Source: Vittaforma corneae ATCC 50505 (lineage: Eukaryota > Microsporidia > Nosematidae). From it: a stretch of DNA of 64,000 nt. Made by a program: the position numbers and the translations under genes. The stretch spans positions 8,117 through 72,116 of the forward strand of contig NW_006889847.1 in the NCBI RefSeq assembly GCF_000231115.1, read 5' to 3'. The first letter of the stretch is position 1. The number at the start of each line of letters is the position of its first letter. Positions 27,078 through 35,920 of this stretch are shown one piece after another. A model generated the notes under the pieces. It had not been told where the DNA came from. It saw only the letters and a list, made by a program, of their open reading frames with translations, and searched no databases.

Positions 27078-28238
27078 ATGGTACTTAAAAGAAAAAGAAA
27101 CTTAAAGATAGACACCACAGCCAGCTACTCAGTATTTTTACTCAGGGATCTAAATCGGAACGAAGTAGAGGATTATCTTGAGAATAGGGACACAGGCATG
27201 GAGGCCGAAGAGGAGAAAGAGCTTCATCTTCAAAATATAATGAAAGGAACAGGAAAGGACATTCCAATTCCTGTAGTTGCAGAAATTGAAAACATTAGCA
27301 GATCTCGTTATGAGAAAAAAGAATTAAAAAAGAGAATAATTTGGGAAAAAGATTGTCCTAACGACTATATTGAAGACAGGAGCGACGTCGAGACAGAAAA
27401 AGAAATGCAGCTTAAGTTACACGAGCTGATTTCCAAAAGCAATCCACAGGGAATCAGCACAGAGAAGGGGTCTTTTATTCCCATTGAGACGTTTAATATT
27501 TCTAATAAATCTACAGGGACGCTAAATTCAGGTAGCCACCCAGATTCCATCATCAAGGTTGTGGAGCACGAATCAAATAGTGCACAACAAGGAGCTATTG
27601 CAACACAAAGACACCCAATAGCATCTAATATATATAAAATAGACAGCAAAAGACCCGCATTTAAAGACATAATTAAAAGGATAGGTAGTGACAAAAATGC
27701 ATATACAATAAAAGACGAAAACATTGTAAACTTTTGTCTGAGGAAGACCCTTGTAAGATATGAAAGGCCGGGGTTTGAGGCCTACACGTGTTTTAGAGAC
27801 AGAATATTCAATCCTACATTCAAGTCGAGGAGGAATGAGACACTAATGTTTGAAAAAATCAATAGAATGGGTGTTGAGTTTGGTACTTTGAAAAAACTAT
27901 GTGAAATGTACAAGGAAAAGTGTATGTATGAGGACAAAGCCTACAAACAGACAATAAAGATATTTAAGAAGCTTTCATCATCGAGTGTGAGTAAGCTCAA
28001 AAAGAGGATGCTTGTGAAAATGATGTACAAATTCCCGGAGAAGGGGCCTGGGTCTAAGATGAAGATTAATATTTATGACATAATGACAGATAGACAAAAA
28101 ATAGTCAATTTGAAAACTACAAAATCAAGTAATGAGTTGTACCTGGACATCAAATATTATAACGAAGTAATGAGTCTTATAAAGTTTGATGAAAAGGAGA
28201 ATCAAGCAAATAAAGACAAAACACCAAAAAAAATCTAG
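27078..28238 (+). CDS. EPL1: Enhancer of polycomb-like protein (Epl1, NuA4 acetyltransferase subunit)
   Basis: Epl1 holds together the Piccolo/NuA4 histone H4/H2A acetyltransferase. The N-terminal EPcA domain is recognisable: basic start (VLKRKRNLKIDTTASYSVFL) then LRDLNRNEVEDYLEN, ELHLQNIMKGTGKDIPIPVV (family: EHHLQxAI..GxxIPIPxV) and a Y..D/E-rich stretch. A later segment CFRDRIFNPTFKSRRNETL and LMFEKI..LKKLCEMYKEK is equivalent to the second conserved block (FRRR..TRKNR..E..EK). 386 residues compared with 832 in yeast. Nuclear, no membrane segment. Confidence 0.75.
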   Translation: MVLKRKRNLKIDTTASYSVFLLRDLNRNEVEDYLENRDTGMEAEEEKELHLQNIMKGTGKDIPIPVVAEIENISRSRYEKKELKKRIIWEKDCPNDYIEDRSDVETEKEMQLKLHELISKSNPQGISTEKGSFIPIETFNISNKSTGTLNSGSHPDSIIKVVEHESNSAQQGAIATQRHPIASNIYKIDSKRPAFKDIIKRIGSDKNAYTIKDENIVNFCLRKTLVRYERPGFEAYTCFRDRIFNPTFKSRRNETLMFEKINRMGVEFGTLKKLCEMYKEKCMYEDKAYKQTIKIFKKLSSSSVSKLKKRMLVKMMYKFPEKGPGSKMKINIYDIMTDRQKIVNLKTTKSSNELYLDIKYYNEVMSLIKFDEKENQANKDKTPKKI

Positions 28239-28555
28239 AATATATAATATAATTAAATGCCTAGTAATTTAAAGCAGTGCAATATAGGTCATATTATCTG
28301 CTATTGTGTTATTTAGATATATTTTCGTTGTTAATTACATAACACCTTTACTAAAAGCTTTCGCTGCATGGACGTTCAATTACATAGCATGATGTGCTTA
28401 TCAGTATGCATATGAGCATAAAGTTAGATAGTGCTTAAAATAGAAGACCTACATTGGAGCCATTGGTGATTGTTTATTTAAGAATAGCCTGCAAAGGCTT
28501 CACAGGAAAAGAATACTCTTTGATTTAAAAACCGAAAGCTGTTTTGGAGGTTTAT
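28239..28555. other. Intergenic region between convergent genes
   Basis: 317 bp of AT-rich DNA between the ends of Epl1 and CCT5. Nothing recognised. Confidence 0.5.
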
Positions 28556-30142
28556 TTAGTCTTTTGTAGAAATAACATCGTTTATCTTCAAAATGGTATT
28601 GACAAGATCCGTAGCCATCTTCAGCTGTCTAAGCTTGCTCTTGAACGTTTCAAAAATGCCTAGCTTCTTCATATTTCTCTCACCTGTTTCAAGGCAATCA
28701 ACTCCAAAGCACGGCTCATTATTGCTAATATGCAGTTCTCGGAGTTTTTCAACATACTCAACAGCATCAAAGCCACTATTTTGGCTCAGAGTTATAGGTA
28801 TATCAAGCAATGCTCGCGAAAACGCTTTGATTGCTGCCTCATCCTCGCAACCAAACTCTTTGGCTTTTTTATCAAGATAGATAGACAGGCTAAGCTCGCA
28901 ACTTCCTCCACCATAAACAATCCTTTCGCAATCGATCATACTCCGTATTGCACATAGCGCATCCCTGATAGCCCTTTTCGCCTCTTCAATTACATATTCT
29001 GTACTTCCCCTCACAAGAATAGTCACCGCTCTATTCTTTCCGGGACTCTCAATAGTAATTATCTTTTCATTCTCTGTTCCAAGCGACTCTTCCTTTACAT
29101 CTGCAATGCCCAAATACTCCTCTCTGAGATCCTCAAACCTGGCAACAATCGATCCCCTAATGTGTGATGCAATCAGCCCAAGATCATTGCCACCAACCCA
29201 TCTGACAGCCATAATGTTATTTTGCATGAGAAGTGAGTTTGCCTCATCATCGAATCCCCACTGACAGAGCACTACATCAACCTTGCAGTTCTTAAGATAC
29301 GTAATCATCTCTTCAAATTTCATCTTTTCGTATAGTTCCAGACTCCTATACTCTTCTGCATTTGAAACTATCAACGAATTTTTATTTTTAAGCTTTGGTG
29401 GCTCAAAAGGGCAACTAAGCAAGGCAATTCTGGCACCCTTCATGCACTTGCTCATCTGAGGATGCGAAAACTCCTTTTTTATTACCAAGCCTTTTACCAG
29501 CCTTGTATCAGCTAAGCTTTTTCCGGTTTTACTTTGAACACTAATAAGATCCAGGTCAATATCTTTTCTAGATAGATCGGCAACTGCAAGTGATGCTTCT
29601 ACACAAAGGCCACTAAAGTCATATAAAGATACGATTTTTGAACCAAGAGAGGTTTTTGCTACCTTCAGCAGCTGTGCATTTAGATCCGTAATTTCCTCTG
29701 ATACTTTTAGCAGATGCTTTTCGGCCAATTTCAGTGCAGTGCTTAAGCCTTCTGAAATTTTTATTGGATGCATGCCCTTTTCCAATAAAAACTTTGCCTG
29801 ACTCAAAATGGCCGATGTCAGAATTACGATAGAGGTAGTTCCGTCCCCAATTTCATCATCCTGTGACTGGCTGAGTTGTAAAATAAGCTGTGATATAGGA
29901 TTGTCTGTCATGTCCATTTCCTTAAGGATGGTTGCTCCGTCGTTGGTAACATAAATGTTGCCATCTTTGTCGGTCAGGAGCTTGTCCATTCCTGTAGGAC
30001 CCAAAGACGAAGACAAGAAGCTTGCAATCGACTTTACTGTGTTTATGTTTGCCTCCAAGCATTCTCTTCCCCTGAGAGTGGCATGTTCTTCTTTTCCCAG
30101 CTGGAACGACTGGCCGAGTTCATCTGTAAGAATTTGCGCCAT
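28556..30142 (-). CDS. CCT5: CCT/TRiC chaperonin subunit epsilon (Cct5)
   Basis: Subunit of the cytosolic chaperonin that folds actin and tubulin. 528 residues from the ATG at 30142. Group II chaperonin motifs: SSLGPTGMDKLLTDKDGNI, VTNDGATIL, DDEIGDGTTSIVIL (ATP-hydrolysis Asp), and VYGGGSCELSLSIYL. The N-terminus (TDELGQSF) and MDKLLTDKDGNIYVTNDGAT fit the epsilon subunit better than other paralogues. The frame extends 47 residues upstream into the divergent Rpp1 leader, but AAAATTTTATCCTCAATGG marks the internal start and it gives the normal family length. Confidence 0.9.
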   Translation of the reverse strand: MAQILTDELGQSFQLGKEEHATLRGRECLEANINTVKSIASFLSSSLGPTGMDKLLTDKDGNIYVTNDGATILKEMDMTDNPISQLILQLSQSQDDEIGDGTTSIVILTSAILSQAKFLLEKGMHPIKISEGLSTALKLAEKHLLKVSEEITDLNAQLLKVAKTSLGSKIVSLYDFSGLCVEASLAVADLSRKDIDLDLISVQSKTGKSLADTRLVKGLVIKKEFSHPQMSKCMKGARIALLSCPFEPPKLKNKNSLIVSNAEEYRSLELYEKMKFEEMITYLKNCKVDVVLCQWGFDDEANSLLMQNNIMAVRWVGGNDLGLIASHIRGSIVARFEDLREEYLGIADVKEESLGTENEKIITIESPGKNRAVTILVRGSTEYVIEEAKRAIRDALCAIRSMIDCERIVYGGGSCELSLSIYLDKKAKEFGCEDEAAIKAFSRALLDIPITLSQNSGFDAVEYVEKLRELHISNNEPCFGVDCLETGERNMKKLGIFETFKSKLRQLKMATDLVNTILKINDVISTKD

Positions 30143-30159
30143 TGAGGATAAAATTTTGG
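30143..30159 (-). promoter_or_regulatory. AAAATTTTATCCTCA start signal of CCT5
   Basis: On the reverse strand AAAATTTTATCCTCA abuts the ATG at 30142, nearly identical to the element before the HMG gene and eL19. It sets the CCT5 start. Confidence 0.65.
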
Positions 30160-30385
30160 CTGCAAAGTAATCTGTAAAATTGGTAAAAGTTACTTGTTGG
30201 ACACTGTTTGACAGACTGTATACAAATATGTAATCATCATAGATCTGGAATGTAGAATTAAAGCGCAATTGCTTGCCAACCATATGCCAGGCACAGTCTT
30301 CCCATCACCACCGTTTGCATCAGCCATATTAATACAAATACCATATTATATTCGAATACATCAGCAAAGCCTCTTTTGTATACCC

Positions 30386-31093
30386 ATGTACTATGATCTA
30401 AACATCGACTGCCAATTCAAAGATTTCTCGGAGCTGGACTGTGTGGATGCAAAGGGATATTGCATGTCAATGTCGCCAAAGGAGAATTACAGAAGCATAT
30501 CCCCGTTTCCTGTTCCAGCTCTCGAGAAGCCTATCTACACAAGAATCAACATTGAATATCAAAACAGACTGGACCAGTCCATAATGAATAGCTTGAGAAA
30601 GTTTGATATAGTATGCATACAGAATGTTGATAGCGCCAACATCTCATCGGTCATAAAGTTAGATCCTGATGTTATTGGTCTCAAGATTGACGAAGTTAGG
30701 CATATTAAAAAGTCTTTTATCAACACACTCAAAGAGAAAAAACTGTACATTGAAATATGCATTAGAGATGCGCTTTACGGCTCAAGGGAGAAGATATTGT
30801 GGATGAACTCCTTGAGAAGACTGCTGAAACTTGGATGCGCTAGGATTTTAGTGGTTTCAACAGGTGCTCAAATTTTCACAGAGTTAAAAACTAGCAACGA
30901 CATCTGCAAAATTTTGAATGTGTTTGGACTAAGTGATGATAATGTCAAGAAGATTTTAAGAAACTCAGAGGACGTGCTAAGAAGCGCAGCTTTGAAGAGA
31001 TATTCGTCTCGAAATGCAATAGTAACCAATGAAAATGAAGGCAAGCTAAAAGAAGACTTTATCATTAATTACAAAAAACGCGAGTCGTTGTAA
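30386..31093 (+). CDS. RPP1: RNase P/MRP protein subunit Rpp1 (RPP30)
   Basis: Protein subunit of RNase P (tRNA 5' processing) and RNase MRP, with a TIM-barrel-like fold. 235 residues from the ATG at 30386, which follows GTATACCC. The start MYYDLNIDC is the typical first strand. The central block DPDVIGLKIDEVRHIKKSFI, LYIEICIRDALYGS and REKILWMNSLRRLLKLGCAR (family: YEIxYRDAL..R......L..LIR..KG) is diagnostic. The frame extends 39 residues upstream but overlaps the divergent CCT5 leader and is noise-like. The gap to CCT5 is then 243 bp. Confidence 0.85.
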   Translation: MYYDLNIDCQFKDFSELDCVDAKGYCMSMSPKENYRSISPFPVPALEKPIYTRINIEYQNRLDQSIMNSLRKFDIVCIQNVDSANISSVIKLDPDVIGLKIDEVRHIKKSFINTLKEKKLYIEICIRDALYGSREKILWMNSLRRLLKLGCARILVVSTGAQIFTELKTSNDICKILNVFGLSDDNVKKILRNSEDVLRSAALKRYSSRNAIVTNENEGKLKEDFIINYKKRESL

Positions 31094-31287
31094 CTTTAAT
31101 GCTGAATGGCACATATCATTTAATAAATACTATTACGTCACTTTGCACTTTGTCTGCGACCTCTGGCAGAAGCTTAGATTTATAAAGAGATGCATTGGAG
31201 ATAAACCATAGGCTTGTAGGCCTATTCATTTCAACACTATTTGCCAAGATCCTCTCAACGATGCAGCCATCTTTAGATGAATGGTGA

Positions 31288-31734
31288 CTAGGCTTGCTCT
31301 AGATAGCTTTCCCACTCCTCAGCCAGGTTTTCGTCTAGCAAACACTCGTGCAGCAACCTTTCGCAGTTGATTATAAACTGTCTTTCGTGGAGAAGCTCAA
31401 TGGTCTTTATGCTTTCCAAATCTCTCTGCTCTGTTAAGTAAAATATTCTATCTACCGCATTTTGTATTATCTTATCATTTGCCTCGTGTCTTTTTACATG
31501 CTTGTTCAGTGCATCTGCTCTAGTAAAATCTTTAGCGCATTTTGCACATTTAAATGGCCTTTCCCCTGTGTGTGTTCTTAAATGAGCAATTAAAGATCCT
31601 TTGCTCAGCGTCTCATTCCTTTTCGTACAAAATCTCCATCTGCATTTAAGCTCGTCTTGCTCGCTAAGGTGTTTTTCAATATGCTCCTTCAAGTCATCAA
31701 CATCTTCTTCGCAGTTTTCCCATTCGCACTTCAT
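31288..31734 (-). CDS. C2H2 zinc-finger protein
   Basis: 148 residues with three fingers in the N-terminal half: CEWENC...H...H, CRWRFCTKR..LIAHLRTHTGERPF, and CAKCAKDFTRADALNKHVKR followed by H. The TGERPF linker between fingers two and three is classical. The first two fingers have the wider Cys spacing (CxxxxC) seen in GLI/ZIC/Rim101-type factors. The C-terminal half is an acidic helix (EWESYLEQA at the end). Presumably a sequence-specific transcription factor. The start is preceded by ATACCCCAATG. Confidence 0.85.
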   Translation of the reverse strand: MKCEWENCEEDVDDLKEHIEKHLSEQDELKCRWRFCTKRNETLSKGSLIAHLRTHTGERPFKCAKCAKDFTRADALNKHVKRHEANDKIIQNAVDRIFYLTEQRDLESIKTIELLHERQFIINCERLLHECLLDENLAEEWESYLEQA

Positions 31735-31844
31735 TGGGGTATAAGATTGTAGGCTGTCTTAAATAAAAGAACAAGCTACCCACATTGCAGTTAATATTTG
31801 ACTAGACTGTAATAAAAACTGTTACAGAATTAAAATCCATGAAT

Positions 31845-32129
31845 TTATTTAGGTTGCCTCATCAATGTTTCAAATTTCTTCTCTGCCCTCGACATTGAGC
31901 CGAGCCTAGCCTTCAAGAACTTTTTAGCTTTCTTTGGATCATCCTTTTTAATGTAGTCAATAGCCTTCTTTTCGTATGGCATCAATCCACAAACCTCCTG
32001 GGCAATTTTTCTAGCAAGAATTTTGCTTTCACTGATTGCAAAGGACTTCCTTTTAACAACCGGCTCTGGGTTTATTGGTGTAACTTTGTGAGCTACACGT
32101 CTTTTTCTATAGAATCTCTTCATCTCCAT
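31845..32129 (-). CDS. RPL36: Ribosomal protein eL36
   Basis: 60S subunit protein of 94 residues, very basic. The C-terminal half IAQEVCGLMPYEKKAIDYIK then KAKKFLKARLGSMSRAEKKF is the eL36 signature (family: IREVxGxAPYERRxMELLK...RALKFxKKRxGTHxRAK). Start by the AAAATTTTCATACCCATA element directly before the ATG. A second ATG two codons on (ATGAAG) is an alternative. Confidence 0.9.
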   Translation of the reverse strand: MEMKRFYRKRRVAHKVTPINPEPVVKRKSFAISESKILARKIAQEVCGLMPYEKKAIDYIKKDDPKKAKKFLKARLGSMSRAEKKFETLMRQPK

Positions 32130-32132
32130 TAT

Positions 32133-32161
32133 GGGTATGAAAATTTTTGAAGAAAAATTTT
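32133..32161 (-). promoter_or_regulatory. Tandem AAATTTTT and CCC start signal of eL36
   Basis: On the reverse strand two AAATTTT-type blocks separated by a short spacer are followed by ATACCC, three bases before the ATG. Same layout as eL14, uS13 and eL19. Confidence 0.7.
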
Positions 32162-32186
32162 AGTGGAGTGCAGTTGAATGCGCTGT

Positions 32187-32330
32187 TTAAACGGAATTAA
32201 GACGAATGGGCTCTTTGCCGAAGACTACTTTCTGATACAACTTTGTGATAATTTGCTTAAAGTTATCAATGCCAAGAAACCTTTTAGATGAGCGTTCAAA
32301 TCTGCTTTTAGTGCCATGAAAAAGGTGCAT
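32187..32330 (-). CDS. Candidate small basic protein, 47 residues
   Basis: A short reverse frame starting MHLFHGTKSRFERSSKRFLG and ending GKEPIRLNSV, with high Lys/Arg and helix-like content. GAAATTTTGGC lies about 25 bp before the ATG, reminiscent of the start signal. It could be a small ribosomal or RNP protein but is not recognised. Confidence 0.35.
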   Translation of the reverse strand: MHLFHGTKSRFERSSKRFLGIDNFKQIITKLYQKVVFGKEPIRLNSV

Positions 32331-32520
32331 TCACAATCTATGCTCAAGTGCCAAAATTTCTATTTTACTAGTGGGAAGTTGTGGCTGCACAGGTGTTTAA
32401 TTAACAGGAAAACACAAATGCCCAAGAATTAAAAATAGGTAGATTTTACTAAAGATTTTAAACCTCTTTATAGATTTATAAAGTAGCATCATCGCACGCT
32501 TATTAGAGCTCACTGACTTC

Positions 32521-33273
32521 TCAATCACATTTAACCTCCCTTGGCTCCTCGTCATCATATCGTTGGAGAATGTTATCCAAGCACAAAAGCAAACTCTCCA
32601 CCATGTCTTCGTTCTTCCAATCTAAAGGTATGAAGTCTAGCATTCCATGGCTGTCCACATATTCTACAATGGCCCGGCTAAGCCTTCCGCTTTCGTCATC
32701 TGAAAACTCGCTCTCAAAAATGTCTTCTCCGCTGATAATCTGTCCAAGCTTTTCTTCATCTAACAAGTCGCTTTTTGAGACAACATTAAGAACGGGAAGG
32801 TAAAATCTATACATGGATATTGTTGCACACAGGAGACTGTACATGAGCTTTGAGCTGTTCATGAAGTTGGTAGAGTCTATCAAGTACACAATTGCTATTT
32901 TTGCAAAATTTTTTACATGCTTTACACATGTCTGTAAAATATCCGAGTGTATAAAAAGCTCAATCTGACCAGGACAATCAAAAACAAAATAGTCGTTTTC
33001 AAAGTCCTGTAAATCGAGCTCATCAATGTTCTCACACATTTCTCTCAGAGCATAGAAAAGTGCACCATTTGGGCCGTAGTCGCACTCGTTCATAATTTCC
33101 TTCACGGTAATGAAGTCGCATAAATCCAAGTCGTAGTCTCCGCCGCTCTCCTGTGCAGGGTCGAGATTGATCAGACGAATGTTTCTCTTTGGTAGTCCGT
33201 TTTCCTTCAAATTTCTGCAGAAAGTCGTTTTTCCAGCACCAGCAGCACCAAAAACAAACACAGCATGTCCCAT
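32521..33273 (-). CDS. GPN3: GPN-loop GTPase (Gpn3/Gpn2 family)
   Basis: GPN GTPases assemble and import RNA polymerases. 250 residues from the ATG at 33273 (context CCACCCATGG); the frame opens 19 residues earlier. Motifs: P-loop GAAGAGKTTF, INLDPAQE (switch I region), FDCPGQIELF (G3), the defining GPN in YGPNGALFYALREM, and G4 SKSD. The position and sequence of the GPN loop and acidic tail fit Gpn3, with Gpn2 the alternative. Subunits of polymerase machinery (TFIIB, Rpc37-like) lie nearby. Confidence 0.85.
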   Translation of the reverse strand: MGHAVFVFGAAGAGKTTFCRNLKENGLPKRNIRLINLDPAQESGGDYDLDLCDFITVKEIMNECDYGPNGALFYALREMCENIDELDLQDFENDYFVFDCPGQIELFIHSDILQTCVKHVKNFAKIAIVYLIDSTNFMNSSKLMYSLLCATISMYRFYLPVLNVVSKSDLLDEEKLGQIISGEDIFESEFSDDESGRLSRAIVEYVDSHGMLDFIPLDWKNEDMVESLLLCLDNILQRYDDEEPREVKCD

Positions 33274-33413
33274 GGGTGGTCTGAAAGCACTCCCCAAATG
33301 CCATTCATATGATGGATACACTGAAGCCAAAATTACATAGTATAAACAGAAAATCAGGCATATAGCACAAGCACGTTAGATGAGCTGGTACTGTGCAAAA
33401 ACAATGCTATGAT

Positions 33414-34637
33414 TCATTCTTTAATAGGCCTCAAATAAAATTTGTTGGCACGCACGGTGCAGTACTTTTTAATTTCTTCGACTAGTGCATTATTTTCAAA
33501 ATCTATCTCCTTTTCTTTCAATATTTGAGTGAGCTCTGACAGCTCAAACGATTTCTTATCGGCTAAAATATTAAACATATCATTAAGAACATATCCGTCG
33601 TCATCCAGTGTATATGCATTGTTTGCTAAGTGAAAGAAGCCATCGTTAGAAACTAGTTCAATTACAGTATCCTCATCAATAGACAGCTCATTTGCAATTT
33701 GGCTGGAAGACAGCATACGGCATATCTTCAAAAGCTCCCTGATTGAAGATAAGTTTGCCATCCTAACCGATTCACTATCAAATTCAACAATCTCCTTGAA
33801 TCCTTTAAGGCAATATGCGCTACCTTTAATCTCCGCAATATCGTCAACCATCCATTTCTCTTCCCCAAGAAACCTTATGTCCTTTATCTCAACAGTTTCA
33901 TTTTCTTTAAACAGTTGAATAAGCTTAGTTCTCACCTCATGTAGCGATTTTTCATAAAACCTGTTTTTCAATATGAATCTCCCACACAGTGGGTCAGTCA
34001 TCTTAAAAAGCACTGATTTTATTGCCTGTTCGTTGGAAAACATCTGAACAAGAGTCTTTAAATTGACTATTCTGGTTCTTTTTACTGTTTCTTCAATTTT
34101 TTTAAAATCGAGCTGCTGGGTTTTACTTGGCATTTTTTCGTCGGTTGAAATGCTAGTTAGCTTTGGGGAAAATTGGGATTCTTCAAAAGACAGAGTTGTA
34201 AACTCTTCGATCTCAACGTTCCTGAGCCTGTAGTTGATGCTTCTCATTCTATGCTCAAATTCTTCTCTGCTTTCTGCCTTTTTTAGCTTTGTAGACGAGT
34301 AGTCAAAAGGACAGTAAAAATGAAAAGGCTGAAACATGTAGATATTTTGAATTTCGTAAAGAAGCACTTTTTCACCATCAAACTTTACAAAATAAAAAGC
34401 AGAAGAACGGACAGGAAATGCCCGATAGCACAGGCTCTCTGCATTTAGTGTCTTGACTTTCAGTGCAGAGACGTTTTTGGACGGTAAACTTGCTTTGATC
34501 TCGACAAACTTTGAGACTGGCTTTTGCCTCACTTCGGTAATATTCATATTCCTGATTGAAATTGGAAACCTATACAGCTGTAATGCATTTGAGCACTTTG
34601 CTTTGATAATTGGAAATTCTTTTAAGACTTCTCTCAT
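33414..34637 (-). CDS. RNA polymerase III subunit Rpc37/RPC5-like
   Basis: 407 residues. The N-terminal 170 residues follow the Sin/RPC5 dimerisation domain: ALQLYRFPIS near the start, a run of short strands (VSKFVEIKASL, LCYRAFPV, AFYFVKFDGEKVLLYEIQNI) and a later charged helix with RMRSINYRL. The remainder is helical and includes winged-helix-like pieces (LLKICRMLSSSQIANELSID). In polymerase III, Rpc37 pairs with Rpc53 in initiation and termination. Yeast Rpc37 is shorter (282) and human RPC5 longer (708) with C-terminal winged helices, so the layout suits RPC5. The assignment rests on pattern only. Confidence 0.55.
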   Translation of the reverse strand: MREVLKEFPIIKAKCSNALQLYRFPISIRNMNITEVRQKPVSKFVEIKASLPSKNVSALKVKTLNAESLCYRAFPVRSSAFYFVKFDGEKVLLYEIQNIYMFQPFHFYCPFDYSSTKLKKAESREEFEHRMRSINYRLRNVEIEEFTTLSFEESQFSPKLTSISTDEKMPSKTQQLDFKKIEETVKRTRIVNLKTLVQMFSNEQAIKSVLFKMTDPLCGRFILKNRFYEKSLHEVRTKLIQLFKENETVEIKDIRFLGEEKWMVDDIAEIKGSAYCLKGFKEIVEFDSESVRMANLSSIRELLKICRMLSSSQIANELSIDEDTVIELVSNDGFFHLANNAYTLDDDGYVLNDMFNILADKKSFELSELTQILKEKEIDFENNALVEEIKKYCTVRANKFYLRPIKE

Positions 34638-34753
34638 GCCAAGTGGGCTTAAAACATAAGATTTTTAAATAAGCTACATAATATAATGATAAACCATTAG
34701 TAAAACAGCAACAAAGTAGAACAACAAAGTAGTTTAACGTTAGTCTCGGGAAT

Positions 34754-34975
34754 TTAGTCCCTCTTTCTTTTCTTGGACTTCATCTCCTCTTTTTTCTGCT
34801 TTAGCAATTGAAAATATGCTCGCTTCTTGTCTTTAATTTCTTCAACCCTCTTTCTATTTTTATTGGCCTTCTGTTTTCTTTCCTCTCTAAACTTCTTTCT
34901 TTCTTCCACACTAAGCAGACACATTGGCTTCTTGGCTTTAAAGTCTTTCCATTTCTTAGCTAGAATCTTTGCCAT
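34754..34975 (-). CDS. Small Lys/Arg-rich protein, probably ribosome-related
   Basis: 73 residues from the ATG at 34975, starting MAKILAKKWKDFKAKKPMCL and ending SKKRKRD, an almost uninterrupted basic helix. The AAAATTTTAAGCCCATGG element selects this start; the open frame extends 59 residues upstream antisense through the uS13 start and is rejected. It is divergent from uS13 with only 49 bp between the start codons, so they share a promoter. No family is recognised; a basic nucleolar assembly factor of the Cgr1 kind or a ribosomal protein are possibilities. Confidence 0.65.
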   Translation of the reverse strand: MAKILAKKWKDFKAKKPMCLLSVEERKKFREERKQKANKNRKRVEEIKDKKRAYFQLLKQKKEEMKSKKRKRD

Positions 34976-35024
34976 GGGCTTAAAATTTTTCTTGTGAAAA
35001 TTTTTCAAACCCAAGAATCCACCA
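34976..35024. promoter_or_regulatory. 49-bp bidirectional promoter with one AAAATTTT/CCC signal per direction
   Basis: Forward: GAAAATTTTTCAAACCC then ATG of uS13 at 35025. Reverse: GAAAAATTTTAAGCCC then ATG of the small basic protein at 34975. The two AT blocks are adjacent and nearly mirror images, so each gene has its own copy of the signal in this tiny gap. Confidence 0.7.
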
Positions 35025-35498
35025 ATGGCCTCTACAAAAGCAGCCCAGTTTAATCCAGAAGAAATCCAACACATTATCCGTCTGTATAACACAAATATTG
35101 ATGGAACCAAGAAGATCCCATACGCGCTCACTGCTATCAAGGGAATTGGCATGAGATTTGGAAAGACTGTTGTGTCAAGGGCAGGCGTTTCTCTTCAAAA
35201 GCGAGCAGGAGAACTGACGCAAGAGGAGATAGCCAAAATCCAGGAGGTCATTAATGATCCAAAAGCATTTGGGATCCCAGGGTATATGCTCAATCATCAG
35301 AAAGATGTTGTCGATGGCCTTGACTCACAGCTTGTTGGCATTAAGCTTGACGGAGATCTGAGAATGCGTATTGAGAAGGGTAAGAAGATCAGAGAGATCA
35401 GAATGCTTAGACTGGCAGCAGGTCTCAAGGTTCGTGGACAGAGAACTAAGTCTAATGGAAGGAAGTCTAAGGCCCTAGGCGCACCCAAGAGAAAGTAA
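35025..35498 (+). CDS. RPS18: Ribosomal protein uS13 (S18)
   Basis: 40S head protein of 157 residues, full length. Contains IPYALTAIKGIGMRFGKTVV (GIG turn of the H2TH domain) and the C-terminal RNA-binding tail KIREIRMLRLAAGLKVRGQR followed by TKSNGRKSKALGAPKRK. The C-terminal RGQRT motif is the uS13 signature. Start by the bidirectional AAAATTTTTC..CCC element. Confidence 0.97.
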   Translation: MASTKAAQFNPEEIQHIIRLYNTNIDGTKKIPYALTAIKGIGMRFGKTVVSRAGVSLQKRAGELTQEEIAKIQEVINDPKAFGIPGYMLNHQKDVVDGLDSQLVGIKLDGDLRMRIEKGKKIREIRMLRLAAGLKVRGQRTKSNGRKSKALGAPKRK

Positions 35499-35920
35499 AG
35501 AACGTATTAATTAATAAGTATTGTGTTGTTTTAGCTTGTAGTTGGCTCAGAATCGTTGATCTTTTTACGCTAGTTGCGCATGTGTTTGGATTTGTGCAGC
35601 ATTCATCCGCGATGCTACAACACTCCATAGTGTATTTTTTATTTATGTCTCTCACAACTATGCATCTCTCTTACATTTGCGTTTAAGCCAATCCCTGCTA
35701 GGCTTGCTATTACCAATTAAGTTAGAGCATCAAGCCAAAGCTAGGTTGGATATAATCGACTAGCTAAAGATCGTATTTATTCATGAAAAATTTATTGAAG
35801 AAAATCTAAATGTGGTAGTCAAGCTGCAGGCATGGCCAAAGAAGCAATGCTTTAACGACCGATATCGCAAGATAAAACGAAAAGCATACAGACTAGCTTA
35901 AAAACTATAAAAGCTTACTT
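35499..35920. other. Intergenic region between convergent genes
   Basis: 420 bp between the ends of uS13 and TFIIB. A Cys-rich reverse frame overlaps the uS13 end and is not supported. Nothing else recognised. Confidence 0.5.

Larger units (their letters stand above)
32130..32520. other. Intergenic region upstream of eL36
   Basis: 390 bp between two reverse-strand genes. The left end carries the eL36 start signal (two AAAATTTT-type blocks and ACCC within 32133-32161). A 47-codon reverse frame within it is listed separately. Confidence 0.5.

Noticed and set aside
30143..30283. 47-residue N-terminal extension of CCT5
   Set aside because: Would exceed the family start and cover the AAAATTTTATCC start signal.
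34976..35152. N-terminal extension of the small basic protein
   Set aside because: It is antisense to the uS13 start and crosses the bidirectional promoter signal.
35467..35655. Reverse frame with paired cysteines between uS13 and TFIIB
   Set aside because: Overlaps the uS13 3' end, lacks a start signal and has no recognisable domain.
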